Assembly (NCBI RefSeq): GCF_000283155.1
Contig: NW_004454179.1
Span: 8,648,957 to 8,712,956 of the forward strand
DNA length: 64,000 nucleotides
Reading direction: 5' to 3'
Source of the DNA: Ceratotherium simum simum
Taxonomy: Eukaryota > Chordata > Mammalia > Perissodactyla > Rhinocerotidae
Each line of letters starts with the position of its first letter. Position 1 is the stretch's first letter. This document shows positions 47,235 to 58,804 of this stretch, piece after piece. Under the pieces are notes generated by a model that was not told the DNA's origin, searched no databases, and worked only from the letters and a program-made list of their open reading frames with translations. The position numbers were made by a program, and so were the translations under genes.

Positions 47235-47439
47235 GTTTTGCCAAAGAGATAGAATCTGAGTCTCATCAAGCTTCTGGATCCAGCTGTCAATTTTCTGGAA
47301 ATACAGAGGACAGTGGAACATGTTGAACTGCAACATAAGTATGTAAACAGCACAACTCAAACTGTGGAAAACTCTACAGGTCACATGCCCTGGATTCTTC
47401 CACAGGAACAGAAAAGAATGCAGTGAGAATTTATTAAAA

Positions 47440-47700
47440 GAGACTTCAAAAACATGAAATTTTTTTTAAAAATGGGCAAGACTAAACTATAGTGTTTAGG
47501 GATACACATCTGTGTGATAAAAGTATAAAGAAATACAACAAAGTGATTGCCATAGTGGTTACTTTGGAGGGAGGGAGGGAGTTAGCTGGGGTGGTGCACA
47601 TTAAAGGGATTTGGGGTGGCTAAAAAAAAGTTTTACTTCTTGACCTTGATGGTGGTTACAAAGGTGTTCACCTCATAATAACTCATCAAGCCCTAAAGAC
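47440..47700 (+). mobile_element. L1 3' end (old)
   Basis: 'gattgccatagtggttactt', 'ggagggagggagggagttag' and 'cttgatggtggttacaaagg' follow an old L1 3' UTR. Confidence 0.6.
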
Positions 47701-47859
47701 TCCATCTTAGAATCAATAAGCTATGGCAAGTTCCCATGCTGCTCAATCCTTTCAGTGCAGGAATGGGTGCAAAGCCTGTCTGCTTAACCATTATGCTATG
47801 CTGCTGAGTGTGTTACAACTTGAAAAGACCATTCGTCAACTACATACGTAAAAGATAGG

Positions 47860-48173
47860 GGGCCGGCCCTGTGGCTTAGCGGTTAAGTGCGTGCACTCCA
47901 CTGCTGGCGGCCCGGGTTCGGATCCCGGGCGCACACCGACGCACCGCTTCTCCGGCCATGCTGAGGCCGCATCCCACATACAGCAACTAGAAGGATGTGC
48001 AACTATGACGTACAACTATCTACTGGGGCTTTGGGGAGAAAAAAGAGGAGGATTGGCAATAGACGTTAGCTCAGAGCTGGTCTTCCTCAGCAAAAAGAGG
48101 AGGATTAGCATGGATGTTAGCTCAGGGCTGATTTTCCTCACACACACACACACAAAATTTAAATAAATAAATA
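47860..48173 (+). mobile_element. ERE-type SINE, long composite form
   Basis: 'gggccggccctgtggcttag' head, 'aactagaaggatgtgcaact' and 'ctactggggctttggggaga' middle, then two successive 'ttagctcag..cttcctca' tail units. Both building blocks that are separate in other copies are joined here. The A-tail starts with (CA)n at 48139-48153. AAAAGATAGG flanks it at 47850-47859 and 48174-48183. Confidence 0.95.
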
Positions 48174-48183
48174 AAAAGATAGG

Positions 48184-48689
48184 ATACTAGCTATATGCCT
48201 CTCAAGTTCTTGCATCTGTAACTCTCTAATCTTGGGTTTTCACACTGTTTCTTTGGAATCTAACCACCTTTGAAAATGAAGTAATGTTGCACATGTGTAG
48301 TCCATTACTTGAGTTATAAAGCGATCTCCAGCCTCCTTCAGACCCTTGATGGACCCCATGCAAATCTCTAGCATAGAACCTGGAAGGCTTTGCTGTCTTT
48401 ATCCACTTATCCGCCTCCTTGCAGTAGACTGGCACAAAGCAAGTTCTCAGGAAACCAATTACATAATGATCTGACAAATTTTAAAATGGCTTCTGAGAAG
48501 AATTACAGATTTCTGCGCCAGATGCATGGAAATCCACGCCATTTATTTTGTTCCTCCAACCCTCACTTAGACACTGTCTATTCTCACTTCATGCACTTTT
48601 CTTAAATACTTGCTTGTCTGTTTTATAAACTTATAGTATGTTAGAACTGACATATTAGAAATGGAGAGGGATAGCTATAGGTTATCAGT
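48184..48689. other. Unassigned sequence
   Basis: Nothing recognised. Confidence 0.5.
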
Positions 48690-48765
48690 TCAGAAAATGT
48701 GTATTGTGTACCTATTATGTGCAATACACCGTTAAATACTGGAAGATAAAAATAGCCTCAAAGTG
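48690..48765 (-). mobile_element. L2 3' end scrap
   Basis: 'gtgtattgtgtacctattat' and 'cgttaaatactggaagataa' resemble the reverse L2 terminus. Confidence 0.5.
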
Positions 48766-48839
48766 AGAGGAAATAGTGAAACAACTCAAAATAATAATTT
48801 TTGGGTGACTGAATAATAACAACAACATACCTAATACTT

Positions 48840-48897
48840 AAAAAGGGAGGGAGGGAGAGAGGGAGGAAAGGAGGAGGAAAAGAGTAAAGAAACAAAG
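48840..48897 (+). repeat. Purine tract (GGGA)n/(GGA)n
   Basis: 'gggagggagggagagaggga' and 'ggaaaggaggaggaaaagag': an uninterrupted G/A strand for about 55 bp after position 48839. Confidence 0.9.
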
Positions 48898-48937
48898 AAA
48901 TAGACACCCTACCAGAATTTTTTCTCAATATCGTATA

Positions 48938-49346
48938 TGCATTAGTCGGAGTTTAACCAGAGAAGTAGAACCAATAGGAGACATACATATTAAAAGGTTT
49001 ATTACAAGTTTTATGCAATTTTAGGGTCTAGCTAGCAAGTCTGAAATGCATAAGACAGGCCACCAGTAAGGGCAGGCTGCAACTCACAGGGACAGACTGA
49101 AGCTGCTGTCCATAGGCAGAATTTCTTCTTTCCCTCAGGAAGTCTTAACCCTGCTTTTTAAGGCCTTTCAACTGATTAAATCAAGTCCACCTGGATTATC
49201 TAGGATAATCTCCCTTAAATAAAGTTAACTGATTGTAAACTTGAATCACATCTACAAAATACCTTCACAGCAACATGTAGATTAGTGTTTGATTGAATAG
49301 CTGGGTACTTTAACCTTGCCAAGGTGACACACCAAAATACACCACA
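48938..49346 (-). mobile_element. LTR-like mammalian repeat, reverse copy
   Basis: 'agaagtagaaccaataggag' at the left and 'agattagtgtttgattgaat', 'ccttgccaaggtgacacacc' at the right are the reverse of the family at 39573-40030. On the minus strand it starts TG and ends CA. Confidence 0.6.
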
Positions 49347-49569
49347 GTATAGACAGCATTATCATTAACACCATAGTTTGACCCAGCAACATCAAGAAAT
49401 ATACGCATTATTTTCAGTCAGTCGTGACTCAAGAATTTTTGTGTTGGAAAGGCTTAGAGGAAGTAAGCTGGTTAGAATGGGAGCTTAAACAGCATTTGTA
49501 CTGTACTTCACATAAGGTAGAGAAATGACAATTGTCTATTTCAAAGAATGGGGCAGGTACCAGAAAATG

Positions 49570-49890
49570 ATGGGGTTGCTAAGGCTGCCATTCAATGCCA
49601 CCCCGTGGCACTACTACTGTTTCTGATTTTCTATGTATGGGATCAAATTCAGAACAAACAGCAAAATCAGGATAGTCATTACCTTGTGAGAGAGAAGAAA
49701 CTGGATCTAAGAGGAGTACAAAGAAAGCTCTAAGTATATGTAAAGTTTTGTTAAAAAAAAAAGATCTGAAACAGATTTGATAAATTACTAATATATAACA
49801 AATCTGGGTAGTAGATACATGAATATTCATTGTAATTTTCTCTACATCATTCTGTATGCTTGAACTATTTCATAATTTTAAAAAAGACAT
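49570..49890 (+). mobile_element. L1 3' UTR remnant (right half clear)
   Basis: 'caaatctgggtagtagatac', 'ttctctacatcattctgtat' and 'gaactatttcataattttaa' are an old L1 terminus. The left part (49570-49650) is less sure. Confidence 0.6.
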
Positions 49891-50029
49891 CAGCAAAGTA
49901 TACTACATATTTCAGACAAATTCCTATCATATATAGTTGCAATTGTCCCTAACACTGCAAGTTGGAAGAATTTTTTCTCCCATAGTAGTTTGTACCACCC
50001 ACCTATGGTTCAAATCCTGCTGTAATTGA

Positions 50030-50255
50030 CAGTTAAGTCAGACAGACTTGGGGTTAAATCCTAGCTCCATAGCTTACTAGTTCAGTGACCATAGACAAAT
50101 TACTTTATCCCTTTGAGCCTCAGTTTTCTAATCTGTAAAGTGGAGATAATAGTGTGCATCTTGTCCTTTTAGTGTAAAGATTAACTACATTAAAATATAA
50201 CAATAATGTACATAGAGCCTGGCACATAAAAGCTGAATGCATTGTATTATTTCTG
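50030..50255 (+). mobile_element. MIR SINE, nearly complete
   Basis: 'cagacagacttggggttaaa', 'cagtgaccatagacaaatta', 'gcctcagttttctaatctgt' and 'catagagcctggcacataaa' give MIR in full order. Confidence 0.92.
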
Positions 50256-50264
50256 TCTACCTTG

Positions 50265-50378
50265 TAATATAATTATCTTTTTACATTTTCATCTGTTCTT
50301 TTAGAGAAAGATCCAGGCCTGCTTCATTTTTATTCCTCACAGCACCTAGCACAGTGCTAGGTGTTCAAATGATTATAA
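50265..50378 (+). mobile_element. L2 3' end fragment
   Basis: 'agcacctagcacagtgctag' and 'tgttcaaatgattat' at the end of an L2 tail. Confidence 0.65.
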
Positions 50379-50644
50379 AATTATGCGGGAAGGTGTCCAT
50401 CCCCTATTTTATCCATGCTACTGGCCTTCTAAGCCCTCAGCTGACCTCCTATAAGGCAGAGCTCTCCTAACAACGCACATAGGGGCACATCTGTGGATCC
50501 CACATAACAGTCTTCACGCGGCTACAGGAGTTTGGAAATTTATGATCTAGTCTATCTTTAAAACTCACAAACCATCTAAAGAAGTTAATATAAAACTGTA
50601 ATAGATCAGTTCTAGAAATAGGCCAGTGAAAAATACGTGATTCA

Positions 50645-50890
50645 CGGGGCGGTCCCGTGTCACTGCGGTTAAGTGCACGGGCTCCACTTCCGCAGCCCGG
50701 CGTTCGCCGGTTCAGATCCTGGGCGCACACCGACGCACCACTCATCAAGCCATGCTGTGGCAGCGTCCCATATAAAATAGAGGAAGATGGGCACGGATGT
50801 CAGCCCAGGGCCAATCTTCCTCAGGAAAAAAGAGGAGGATCGGCATCCGATGTTAGCTCAGGGCTGATCTTCCTCACACACACAAAAAAT
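50645..50890 (+). mobile_element. ERE-type SINE
   Basis: 'cggggcggtcccgtgtcact' head, 'aatagaggaagatgggcacg' middle, 'gttagctcagggctgatctt' tail, then a (CA)n-modified A-tail. GTGATTCA flanks it at 50637-50644 and 50891-50898. Confidence 0.93.
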
Positions 50891-51015
50891 GTGATTCATG
50901 TTTTACTGCAGTATGTCTTTTCTAGTGTAGGTAATGAGGCATATAGAGAATATTCACTTCATTCATCCAGACATAATTAAAATACAGAAACTTTATAAAT
51001 TAAAGGCCAAAACCA

Positions 51016-51218
51016 GGGGCCGGCCCCGTGGCTTAGCGGTTAAGTGCGCACGCTCCGCTGCTGGCAGCCCGGGTTCGGCTCCCAGGCGCGCACCGACGCA
51101 CCACTTCTCCGGCCATGCTGAGGCTGCTTTCCACATACAGCAACTAGAAGGATGTGCAACTATGACATACAACTATCTACTGGGGCTTTGGGGGAAAAAT
51201 AAATAAAATTAAAAAAAA
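51016..51218 (+). mobile_element. ERE-type SINE, short 'agaaggatgtgc' form
   Basis: 'ggggccggccccgtggctta' head through 'ctactggggctttgggggaa' and an A-rich tail, with no 'gttagctcagggc' unit. The 14-bp AAAGGCCAAAACCA flanks it at 51002-51015 and 51219-51232. This copy sits only 125 bp from the previous ERE, on the same strand. Confidence 0.96.
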
Positions 51219-51474
51219 AAAGGCCAAAACCAAAGCCATGCAACATTAAGGCTGAAAATTGGAATGCAGAAGTTGGGAGAGGTAATGTCTGGTAACTCAA
51301 CTCACATAGCATTGCTGTTGCATTTGATATCACTTATGAGGCTCTAACCTCTTATCAAATTCAAACCCTTTCCAAAACCTCACCAGTATTCTGTTCTTGA
51401 AAGATAAGATAGAGATTTGAAAAAGAAATGGATTATAAAAAGGTGAATAATACTTTTGTAATCATGAATTCAAA

Positions 51475-51790
51475 TTCATCATTCATCCATTACGTATAAT
51501 AGAGCATCCACAATGTTCAAGACGACATACTAAGTTCCAGGAGGCGGATACCAATAAGAAATGATCTGGAACCCAGTCCTCCAGATCCTTACGATTTAGT
51601 AGGAGAGATAAGACATATACATAAATAATTACAATAAAAGGTATACAGGTTAAGTGACCCAAGTAAAGCATAGTGAAATTGCTACTGGGGTTCAAAAAAG
51701 GGAAGACAACTTTCAGTTGGAGGAAGAGGTAATGATGGTAAAAGAAAATTTCCAAGAGTGGCATTTAAAATCATCTTTGAGAAGCACAAA
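51475..51790 (-). mobile_element. L2 fragment
   Basis: 'ggaacccagtcctccagatc', 'tagtaggagagataagacat' and 'agtggcatttaaaatcatct' fit reverse L2 at high divergence. Confidence 0.6.
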
Positions 51791-51879
51791 CAGGAGAAAC
51801 TAATTACATTTAAAAATATTTTACAAAGCATTTAAAAAATATACATTTGCATTTAAAATTATACATTCTAATTTAAACC

Positions 51880-52025
51880 TTATGATAATCTTGAGTTGAA
51901 TTTCATTTTCTGCAGGTAAGGACATTGGGGCTTGGAGAAATTCAGTGATTTGTCCAAGATCCTACAGCTGGTGAACTTAAACTCAAGTTGTCTTATTTCA
52001 TGTCCATTGTTCATTCCAGTAAACA
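51880..52025 (-). mobile_element. MIR SINE fragment
   Basis: 'attcagtgatttgtccaaga' and 'tcctacagctggtgaactta' are reverse MIR. Confidence 0.75.
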
Positions 52026-52139
52026 AATTATCCTTTAATTAAGAAAACATCCTGACTATCAGGATGGGGCAGGAAATCATTTACAAGAAAAAGTGAATTA
52101 ATCATTCAGCTGGGCTGGATTATATAATGGGTAAAGGAG

Positions 52140-52570
52140 AAGAGTAAAAAATATGGTGGAAAATAGGTGGGGGCAGATGGCAGGTCTAGAAGAACAAGCT
52201 ATTGAGTTTGGACTTTATCCTTAGATGTTAAAAAGTTCTGAGCAGAGGTGTGCCATGAAGTATAAAGTATGAAGGCAGAATAAATCTGACAGCACAGTGA
52301 AAATGGGTGGGAGATGTGATAGGCTAGAAGCAGAGACAGCAGTTGGGAGCTATTTCAACATGTAGGAAAGAGATAATAAGGGCTTGGGCTAGGGTGATGA
52401 CAGTGGGAATAGAGAAGAGGGGGACAGAGAGAGACTTTACAGGGCTTGAAAACTGATTAGATTTGGGAGGAGACAAAAGAAAAAGCACAGAGATGACTCC
52501 AAATTTTCAAGCTTGAGTGGCTCAGAGGAGGATAGTGCCATTAACTGAAACATGAAATGCAGAAGAAAAA
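52140..52570 (-). mobile_element. L2 internal fragment
   Basis: 'agttctgagcagaggtgtgc', 'gggcttgggctagggtgatg' and 'cagagatgactccaaatttt' follow reverse L2 order and pair with the minus-strand pieces upstream. Confidence 0.7.
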
Positions 52571-52849
52571 ATTGTTTGGGAAGAAGAAGAAAAGTTGACT
52601 TTTAGTCATACTGAGATATGTGAGAATGGTGAAGAAATTAGCATGTTTAGCCTGGAAGTAAGAAAATGAAAGGAATTCATGATAGCCATGTTTATTTAAA
52701 AGTCTGTCACCTTTAAGAGGGAAAATTTTTTTTTTAAATCTATTGTACACAATTAATCGTAATTCTTGGTTCATGACACACTGTAATTATTGTTTAGTTA
52801 ACTAATTAACACTTATGAAATCAACACCCAACACAATAAGTGTAATACT

Positions 52850-53165
52850 GATAATAACATGCATTGACCTATATGTTCCTTCCCTATCCCTTCCTTCCAC
52901 CTCTCTGACAGTAGCTACTCTGAGGTAACTACTACCCCAATCTTTTGTTTATGATTCTCTTACCTTTTTTAAAAATATAGGTTGATCATATACATATTCC
53001 TAAAAAGTATATTTCTTAGTTTTAATTGTATTTGGCTTTATAAAAATATATCATGACTTTATGCTTATGCTTTAAGCAATCTTCTGGAACTTATTTTTCT
53101 CACTCAATAGGATTACTAAGATTCATCCTTACTTCTATGTAGCTATAATGCATCTGTGGAATCAT
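52850..53165 (-). mobile_element. L1-like 3' UTR remnant
   Basis: 'ctgaggtaactactacccca', 'catatacatattcctaaaaa' and 'aagattcatccttacttcta' resemble a reverse old L1 3' UTR. Confidence 0.5.
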
Positions 53166-53319
53166 ATTCAGTCTTGCCCACAGAATTGTACCTGAGTGAA
53201 ACAGGGGCAGCAATTACTCCCCCTGAGTATATTTTCTATAAGGATTCCTTTTTCAACAATTCTCATGTAACATGCTAATATGAGAGTTGTTAAGGATGTG
53301 ACAAAAAGTACATTGTCTT

Positions 53320-53445
53320 CCTCCAGTAAAATGTAAATTCCATGATTTTTGGCAGGGATTAGTCTTCCCTGTTCACACTGCATCTCCTTACCTGGCTCAT
53401 AATAGATACTCAAAAAATATTTACTCATATACATCTAAGCAATGG
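53320..53445 (+). mobile_element. L2 3' end fragment
   Basis: 'taaattccatgatttttggc', 'ctcataatagatactcaaaa' and 'atatttactcata' match the L2 terminus. Confidence 0.75.
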
Positions 53446-54250
53446 GAACAAGTATACAGAAACGTTAGTGGTCTAAAGAGAGAGTAAGTCATCAGAAGAT
53501 ACTATCTTTTTATGTGCTTACATAGGAGCAACAACCCATCACAGACTCCAAGTTTATCATGACTCTGTTCTCTGCCTCCACAAGTCTACTCTTATAAAGG
53601 ACAGTGTCCAGTTGAATGAATTGGTACTGGTTGAGTTTGCCAAGCTATTTTGTGTCTTCATTTTACAGTCATGTCAATGATACAAAGTTGGATTCATTGA
53701 GATTTAACACCCCTTCTAACTTAAAATTCTATTTTGGGTTACAAAGAAAATACTAGAAAGGAGAATCCAATACAGAACACAATACATTGTCAGTTATGAA
53801 AAAACTGGAGTGAAACAATGATATAGCTAATTCAAAAGTTATTTGTATTTGGCTTTATGATTTGGGCACCTACATTTGAATACAGAGAGGTTTTGGAACT
53901 ATATAAAATTTCTATAATTAAATTAAACCATAACATAAAGACTGATGGAAAAAGAAATGAAAACTTCCTCAAATTCCCTAATCTACTTTCTGCTAACAGC
54001 TATTCTCATCCCCATTCTCACTGTTGAAAGTAAACATAACAACACCTCTCATGAAAAACTAGCATTCTACAACAAAGCTACTAATAAGTAGTCTTCTTTT
54101 CTCTCTAAATGTCTATATTTGTACATTACTCCTTCCCCATGTTGAGGAAAGGGTATTCAAATGTTTTGGTCCTAAAGCCTCCAAGTGAGACTTTAGTGCC
54201 TGGTGAGCAAAGACAAATAAAATCCTGAGTCTTCCAGTGTAACTTTAGAT
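53446..54250. other. Unassigned sequence
   Basis: No gene or repeat recognised. It ends with ACATATAT at 54251, the left duplication of the next L1. Confidence 0.5.
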
Positions 54251-56006
54251 ACATATATATATATATTTTTAAAATTTTTATTGAGGTCATATTGGTTTAT
54301 AACATTGTGTAATTTCAAGTGTAGATTATTATATCAGTTTCTGTATAGACTGCATCGTGCTGACCACCAGTAGTCTAGTTTTTATCTGTCACCATATATA
54401 TGTGTCCCTTTACCCCTTTTGCCCACACCCCCATCCCCTTCCCCTCTGGTAACCACTAATCTGTTCTCCTTATCCATTTGTTTGTTTATCTTGCATATGA
54501 GTGAAATCCTACAGTGTTTGTCTTTCTCTGTCTGGCTTATTTCACTTAGCATAACACCCTCAAGGTCCATCCATGTCCCATAAATGGGACGATTTTGCGT
54601 TTTTTTTATGGTTGAGTAGTATTCCATTGCATATATATACCACATCTTCTTTATCCATGTATCAGTTGATGGGCACTTGTGTTGCTTTCACATCTTAGCT
54701 ATTGTGAATAATGCTGCAATGAACATGGGGGTGCATAAATCTCTTTGTATTGTTGATTTCATGTTCTTTGGATAAATACCCAGTAGTGGGATAGCTGGAT
54801 CATATGGTATTTCTATTTTTAATTTTTTGAGAGATCTCCAAACTGTTTTCCACAGTAGCTGCACCAGTTTGCACTCCCACCAGCAGTGTATGTGGGTTCC
54901 CTTTCTCCACATCCTCTCCAACACTTGTTATTTTTTATCTTGTTAGTTATAGTCATTCTGATAGGTGTAAGGTAATATCTCATTGTAGTTTTGATTTGCA
55001 TTTCCCTAATAATTAGTGGACGTTGAACATCTTTTCATGTGCCTGTTGTCCATCTGCATATATTCTTTGGAAAAATGTCTGTTCATATCATCTGGCCATT
55101 TTTTGATCAGGTTGTTTGTTTTTTTGTTGTTGAGTTGTATGAGTTCTTTATATATTTTGGAAATTAACCCCTTGCCGGATATATGATTTGCAAATATTTT
55201 CTCCCAGTTGGTAGGTTGTCTTTTCATTTTGTTCATGGTTTCCTTTGCCTTGCAGAAGCTCTTTAGTCTGATGTAGTCCCATTTGTTTATTTTTTCTTTC
55301 GTTTCCCTTGCCTGAGCAGACATGGTATTCAAAAAGATCCTGCTAAAACCAATGTCAAAGAGTATACTGCCTATCTTTCCTTCTAGGAATGTTATGGTTT
55401 CAGGTCTTACATTCAAGTCTTGAATCCATTTTGAGTTAATTTTTGTGTATGGTATAAGATAATGGTCTACTTTCATTTTTTTGTGTGTGGCTGTCCAGTT
55501 TTCCCAACACCATTTATTGTGGAGACATTCCTTTCTCCATTGTATGTCCTTGGCACCTTTGTCAAAGATTAGCTATCCACAGATGTATGGTTTTATTTCC
55601 AGGCTTTCAAGTCTGTTCCATTGATCTGTGTGTCTGCTTTTGTACCAGTACCATGCTGTTTTGATTACTATAGCTTTGTAGTAGATTTTGAAGTCAGGGA
55701 TTGTGATGCCTCCAGCTTTGTTCTTTTTTTCTTTTTTCTCAGGATTGCTCTGGCTATTTGGGGTCTTCTGTTATTCCATATAAATTTTAGGATTGTTTGT
55801 TCTATTTCCGTGAAGAATGTCATTGGGATTCTCATTGGGATTGCATTGAATCTGAAAATTGCTTTAGGTAATTTGGACATTTTAACTATGTTTATTCTTC
55901 CAATCCATGAGCATGGAATATCTTATGTCTTCTTTGATTTCTCTCAATGTCTCATAGTTTTCAGTGTATAGGTCTTTCATCTCCTTGGTTAACTTTATTC
56001 CTAGCT

Positions 56007-56012
<6 letters not shown>

Positions 56013-56042
<30 letters not shown>

Positions 56043-56267
56043 AAGGTCAGCCCTGAGCTAACATCCAATGCCAATCCTCCTCTTTTTGCTGAGGAAGATT
56101 GGCCCTGGGCTAACATCCGTGTCCATCTTCCTCTACTTTACATGGGACGCTGCCACAGCATGGCTTGATGAGCCGTGCATTGGTGCGCACCCGGGATCTG
56201 AACCAAGAACCCTGGGCCCCTGAAGTGGAGTGCGTGCACTTAACCGCTACGCCACCAGGCCAGCCCC
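56013..56267 (-). mobile_element. ERE-type SINE inside L1, with (TG)n tail
   Basis: It begins (TG)13 or so at 56013-56039, where the A-tail should be. It then has 'ggtcagccctgagctaacat' and ends 'ccaccaggccagcccc'. The 17-bp TATTCCTAGCTATTTTT flanks it at 55996-56012 and 56268-56284. The SINE splits L1 ORF2 between the reverse transcriptase core and the C-terminal part. Confidence 0.96.
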
Positions 56268-56375
56268 TATTCCTAGCTATTTTTTCTTTTTGTTGCGATA
56301 GTAAATGGGATTGTATTCTTGACTTCTCTTTCTGCTCTTTTGTTAGTAATGTATAGAAATGCAACTGATTTTTGT

Positions 56376-56628
56376 TTGTTTTTGTTTTTTTTGTGTGAGG
56401 AAGATTAGCCCTGAGATAACACCTGTTGCCAATCCTCCTCCTTTTTGCTGAGGAAGATTGGTCCTGGGCTAACATCCATGCCCATCTTCCTCTACTTTAT
56501 TTAGGATGCCTTCCACAGCATGGCTTGATGAGCAGTGCATGGGTCGCCGCCTGGGATCCAGATCTGTGAACCTTGGGCCACCAGAGGCGGAGTGCATGAA
56601 CTTAACCGCTATGCCACTGGGCTGGCCC
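56376..56628 (-). mobile_element. ERE-type SINE inside L1, with 21-bp target duplication
   Basis: 'tgtgaggaagattagccctg' at the left and 'ccactgggctggccc' at the right. The flanks at 56355-56375 and 56629-56649 are identical over 21 bp. It lies only 108 bp from the preceding ERE in the same orientation and cuts ORF2 shortly after the FADD motif. Confidence 0.97.
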
Positions 56629-58804
56629 AGAAATGCAACTGATTTTTGTAAGTTGATTTTGTACCCTGCAACTTTGCTGTATTTTTTGATTATTACTAAT
56701 AGTTTCCTGGTGGAATCGTTAGGGTTTTCTATATACAGAATCATGTCATCTGCAAACAGTGAGAGTTTCACTTCTTCTTTTCCAATTTGGATACCTTTTA
56801 TTTCTTTTTCTTGCCTAATTTCTCTGGTGAACCTCAAGTACTATGTTGAATAGGAGTGCCAAGAGTGGGCACTCTTGTTCCTGTTCTCAGAGGGATGGTT
56901 TTCAGTTTTTCACCATTAAGTACAATGTTGGCTGTGGGTTTGTAATATATGGCCTTTATTATGTTGAGATACTTTCCTTCTATACTTATTTTATTGAGAG
57001 TTTTTATCATAAATGGATGTTAGATCTTGTCAAATGCTTTCTCTGCATCTATTAAGATGATCAAGTGATTTTTATTCCTCGTTTTGTTAATGTGGTGTAT
57101 CACATTGACTTATTTGCAGATGTTGAACCACCTCTGTGTCCCTGGTATAAATCCCACTTGATCATGGTATATGATCCTTTTAATGTACTGCTGGATTCGG
57201 TTTGCCAATATTTTGTTGAGGATTTTTGCATCTATGTTCTTCAGCAATGTTGGCTTGTAATTTTCCTTCTTTGTGTTGTCCTTGTCTGGTTTTGGTATCA
57301 GGGTAATGCTGGCCTCATAGAATGAGTTAGGAAGCATTCTATCTTTTTCAATTTTTTGGAATATTTTAAGGAGGATAGGTATTAAATCTTCTTTGAATGT
57401 TTGGTAGAATTCTGCAAAGAAGCCATGTGGTCATGGACTTTTGTTTTGGGGGAAGTTTTTGATTACTGCTTCCATCTCTTTACTTGTGATTGGTCTATTC
57501 AGATTATTTCTTCTTGTTCCAGTTTTGGGAGGTTGTATGAGTGTAAGAATTTATCCATTTATTCTATGTTGTCCAATTTGTTGGCATTTAGTTTTTCATA
57601 GTATTCTCTTATAATCCTTTGTAATTCTGTGTAATTTATCCTCTTTCATTTTTAATTTTATTTATTTGTGCCTTCTCTCTTTTTTTTCTTAGTGAGTCTG
57701 GCTAATGGTTTGTAAATTTTGTTCATCTTCTCAAAGAACCAGCTCTTGTTTTCATTGATCCTTTCTATTGTTTTTTTAATATCTATTTTATTTATTTCTG
57801 CTCTAATTTTTATTATTTCCCTCCTTCTGCTGACTTTGGGCTTTGTTTGTTCTTCTTTTTCTAGTTCTCTTAGGTGTAGTTTAAGATTACTTATTTGAGA
57901 TTTTTCTTGTTTGTTGATATAGGCCTGTATTGGTATAAATTTCCCTCTTAGTACCACTTTTGCTGCATGTAATAAGAGTTGCTATGTTGTGTTTTCATTT
58001 TCATTTGTCTCCAGGTGTTTTTTAATTTCTCCTTTGATTTTTTTCATTGATCTAATGGTTGTTAAGTAGCATGTTGTTTAGTCTCCACATATTTGTGATG
58101 TTCCCAGCTTTTTTCTTGTAGTTGATTTCTAGTTTCATAGCATTGTGGTTGGAAAAGATGCTCGATATGATTTCAATCCTCTTAAATTTATTAAGGCTTG
58201 CCTCGTTTCCCAGCAAATGGTCGATCTTTGAGAATGTTCCATGTGCACTTGAGAAGAATGTGTATTCTGCTGTTCTTGGATGGAATGTTCTACATATATC
58301 TATTAAGTCCATCTGATCTAGTTTCATTTAAGGCCACTGTTTCCTTGTTGACTTTCTGTCTGGATGATCTATCCATTGACGTTAAGTGGGGTGTTAAGGT
58401 CCCCTACTATTATTGTGTTGCTGTTAATTTCCCCCATTAGGTCTGTTAATAGTTGCTTTATATCCTTTGGTGCTCCTGTGTTAGGTGCACATATATTCAA
58501 AAGTGTTATGTCCTCTTGGTGGAATGTCCCTTTTATCATTATATACTGCCCCTCTTTCCCTCTCATTGTCTTTTTTATCTCAAAGTCTGCTTTGTCTGAT
58601 ATAAGTATGGCAACACCTGCTTTCTTTTGCTTGCCATTTGCTTGGAGTATCATCTTCCCTCCCTTCACTCTGAGCCTATGTTTGTCTTTAGAGCTGAGAT
58701 GTATTTCCTGGAGGCAGCATATTGTTGGGTCTTATTTTTTAATCCATCCAGCCACTCTGTTGTCTATTGATTGGAAAATTCAATCCGTTCACATTTAGAG
58801 TCAT

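Larger units (their letters stand above)
54382..58804 (-). pseudogene. L1 ORF2 remnant, full extent, multiply frameshifted
   Basis: The intact protein is an endonuclease/reverse transcriptase that copies L1 RNA into nicked DNA. It starts at ATG 58804 ('MTLNVNGLN'). The endonuclease spans 58668-58052 and keeps 'IIVGDLNTPL' (Asp near 58400), but the later S-D-H site reads S-N-H (58145-58153). A linker is open at 57957-57658. The reverse transcriptase starts at 57337 and keeps FADD (56745-56756), then is cut by the SINE at 56376. The C-terminal part is open at 55880-55668, 55476-55006, 54924-54688 and 54645-54382. A frameshift falls inside the Cys-rich knuckle: CWRGC in one frame, HCWWEC in another. 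Inactive. Confidence 0.93.

Noticed and set aside
55006..55476. 156-codon open frame, the longest in the window
   Set aside because: It is the C-terminal part of the broken L1 ORF2 and not a host gene. The frames before and after it continue ORF2 in other phases.
58364..58798. 144-codon plus-strand frame, hydrophobic
   Set aside because: It is antisense to the L1 endonuclease region. The sense strand gives a clear L1 match.
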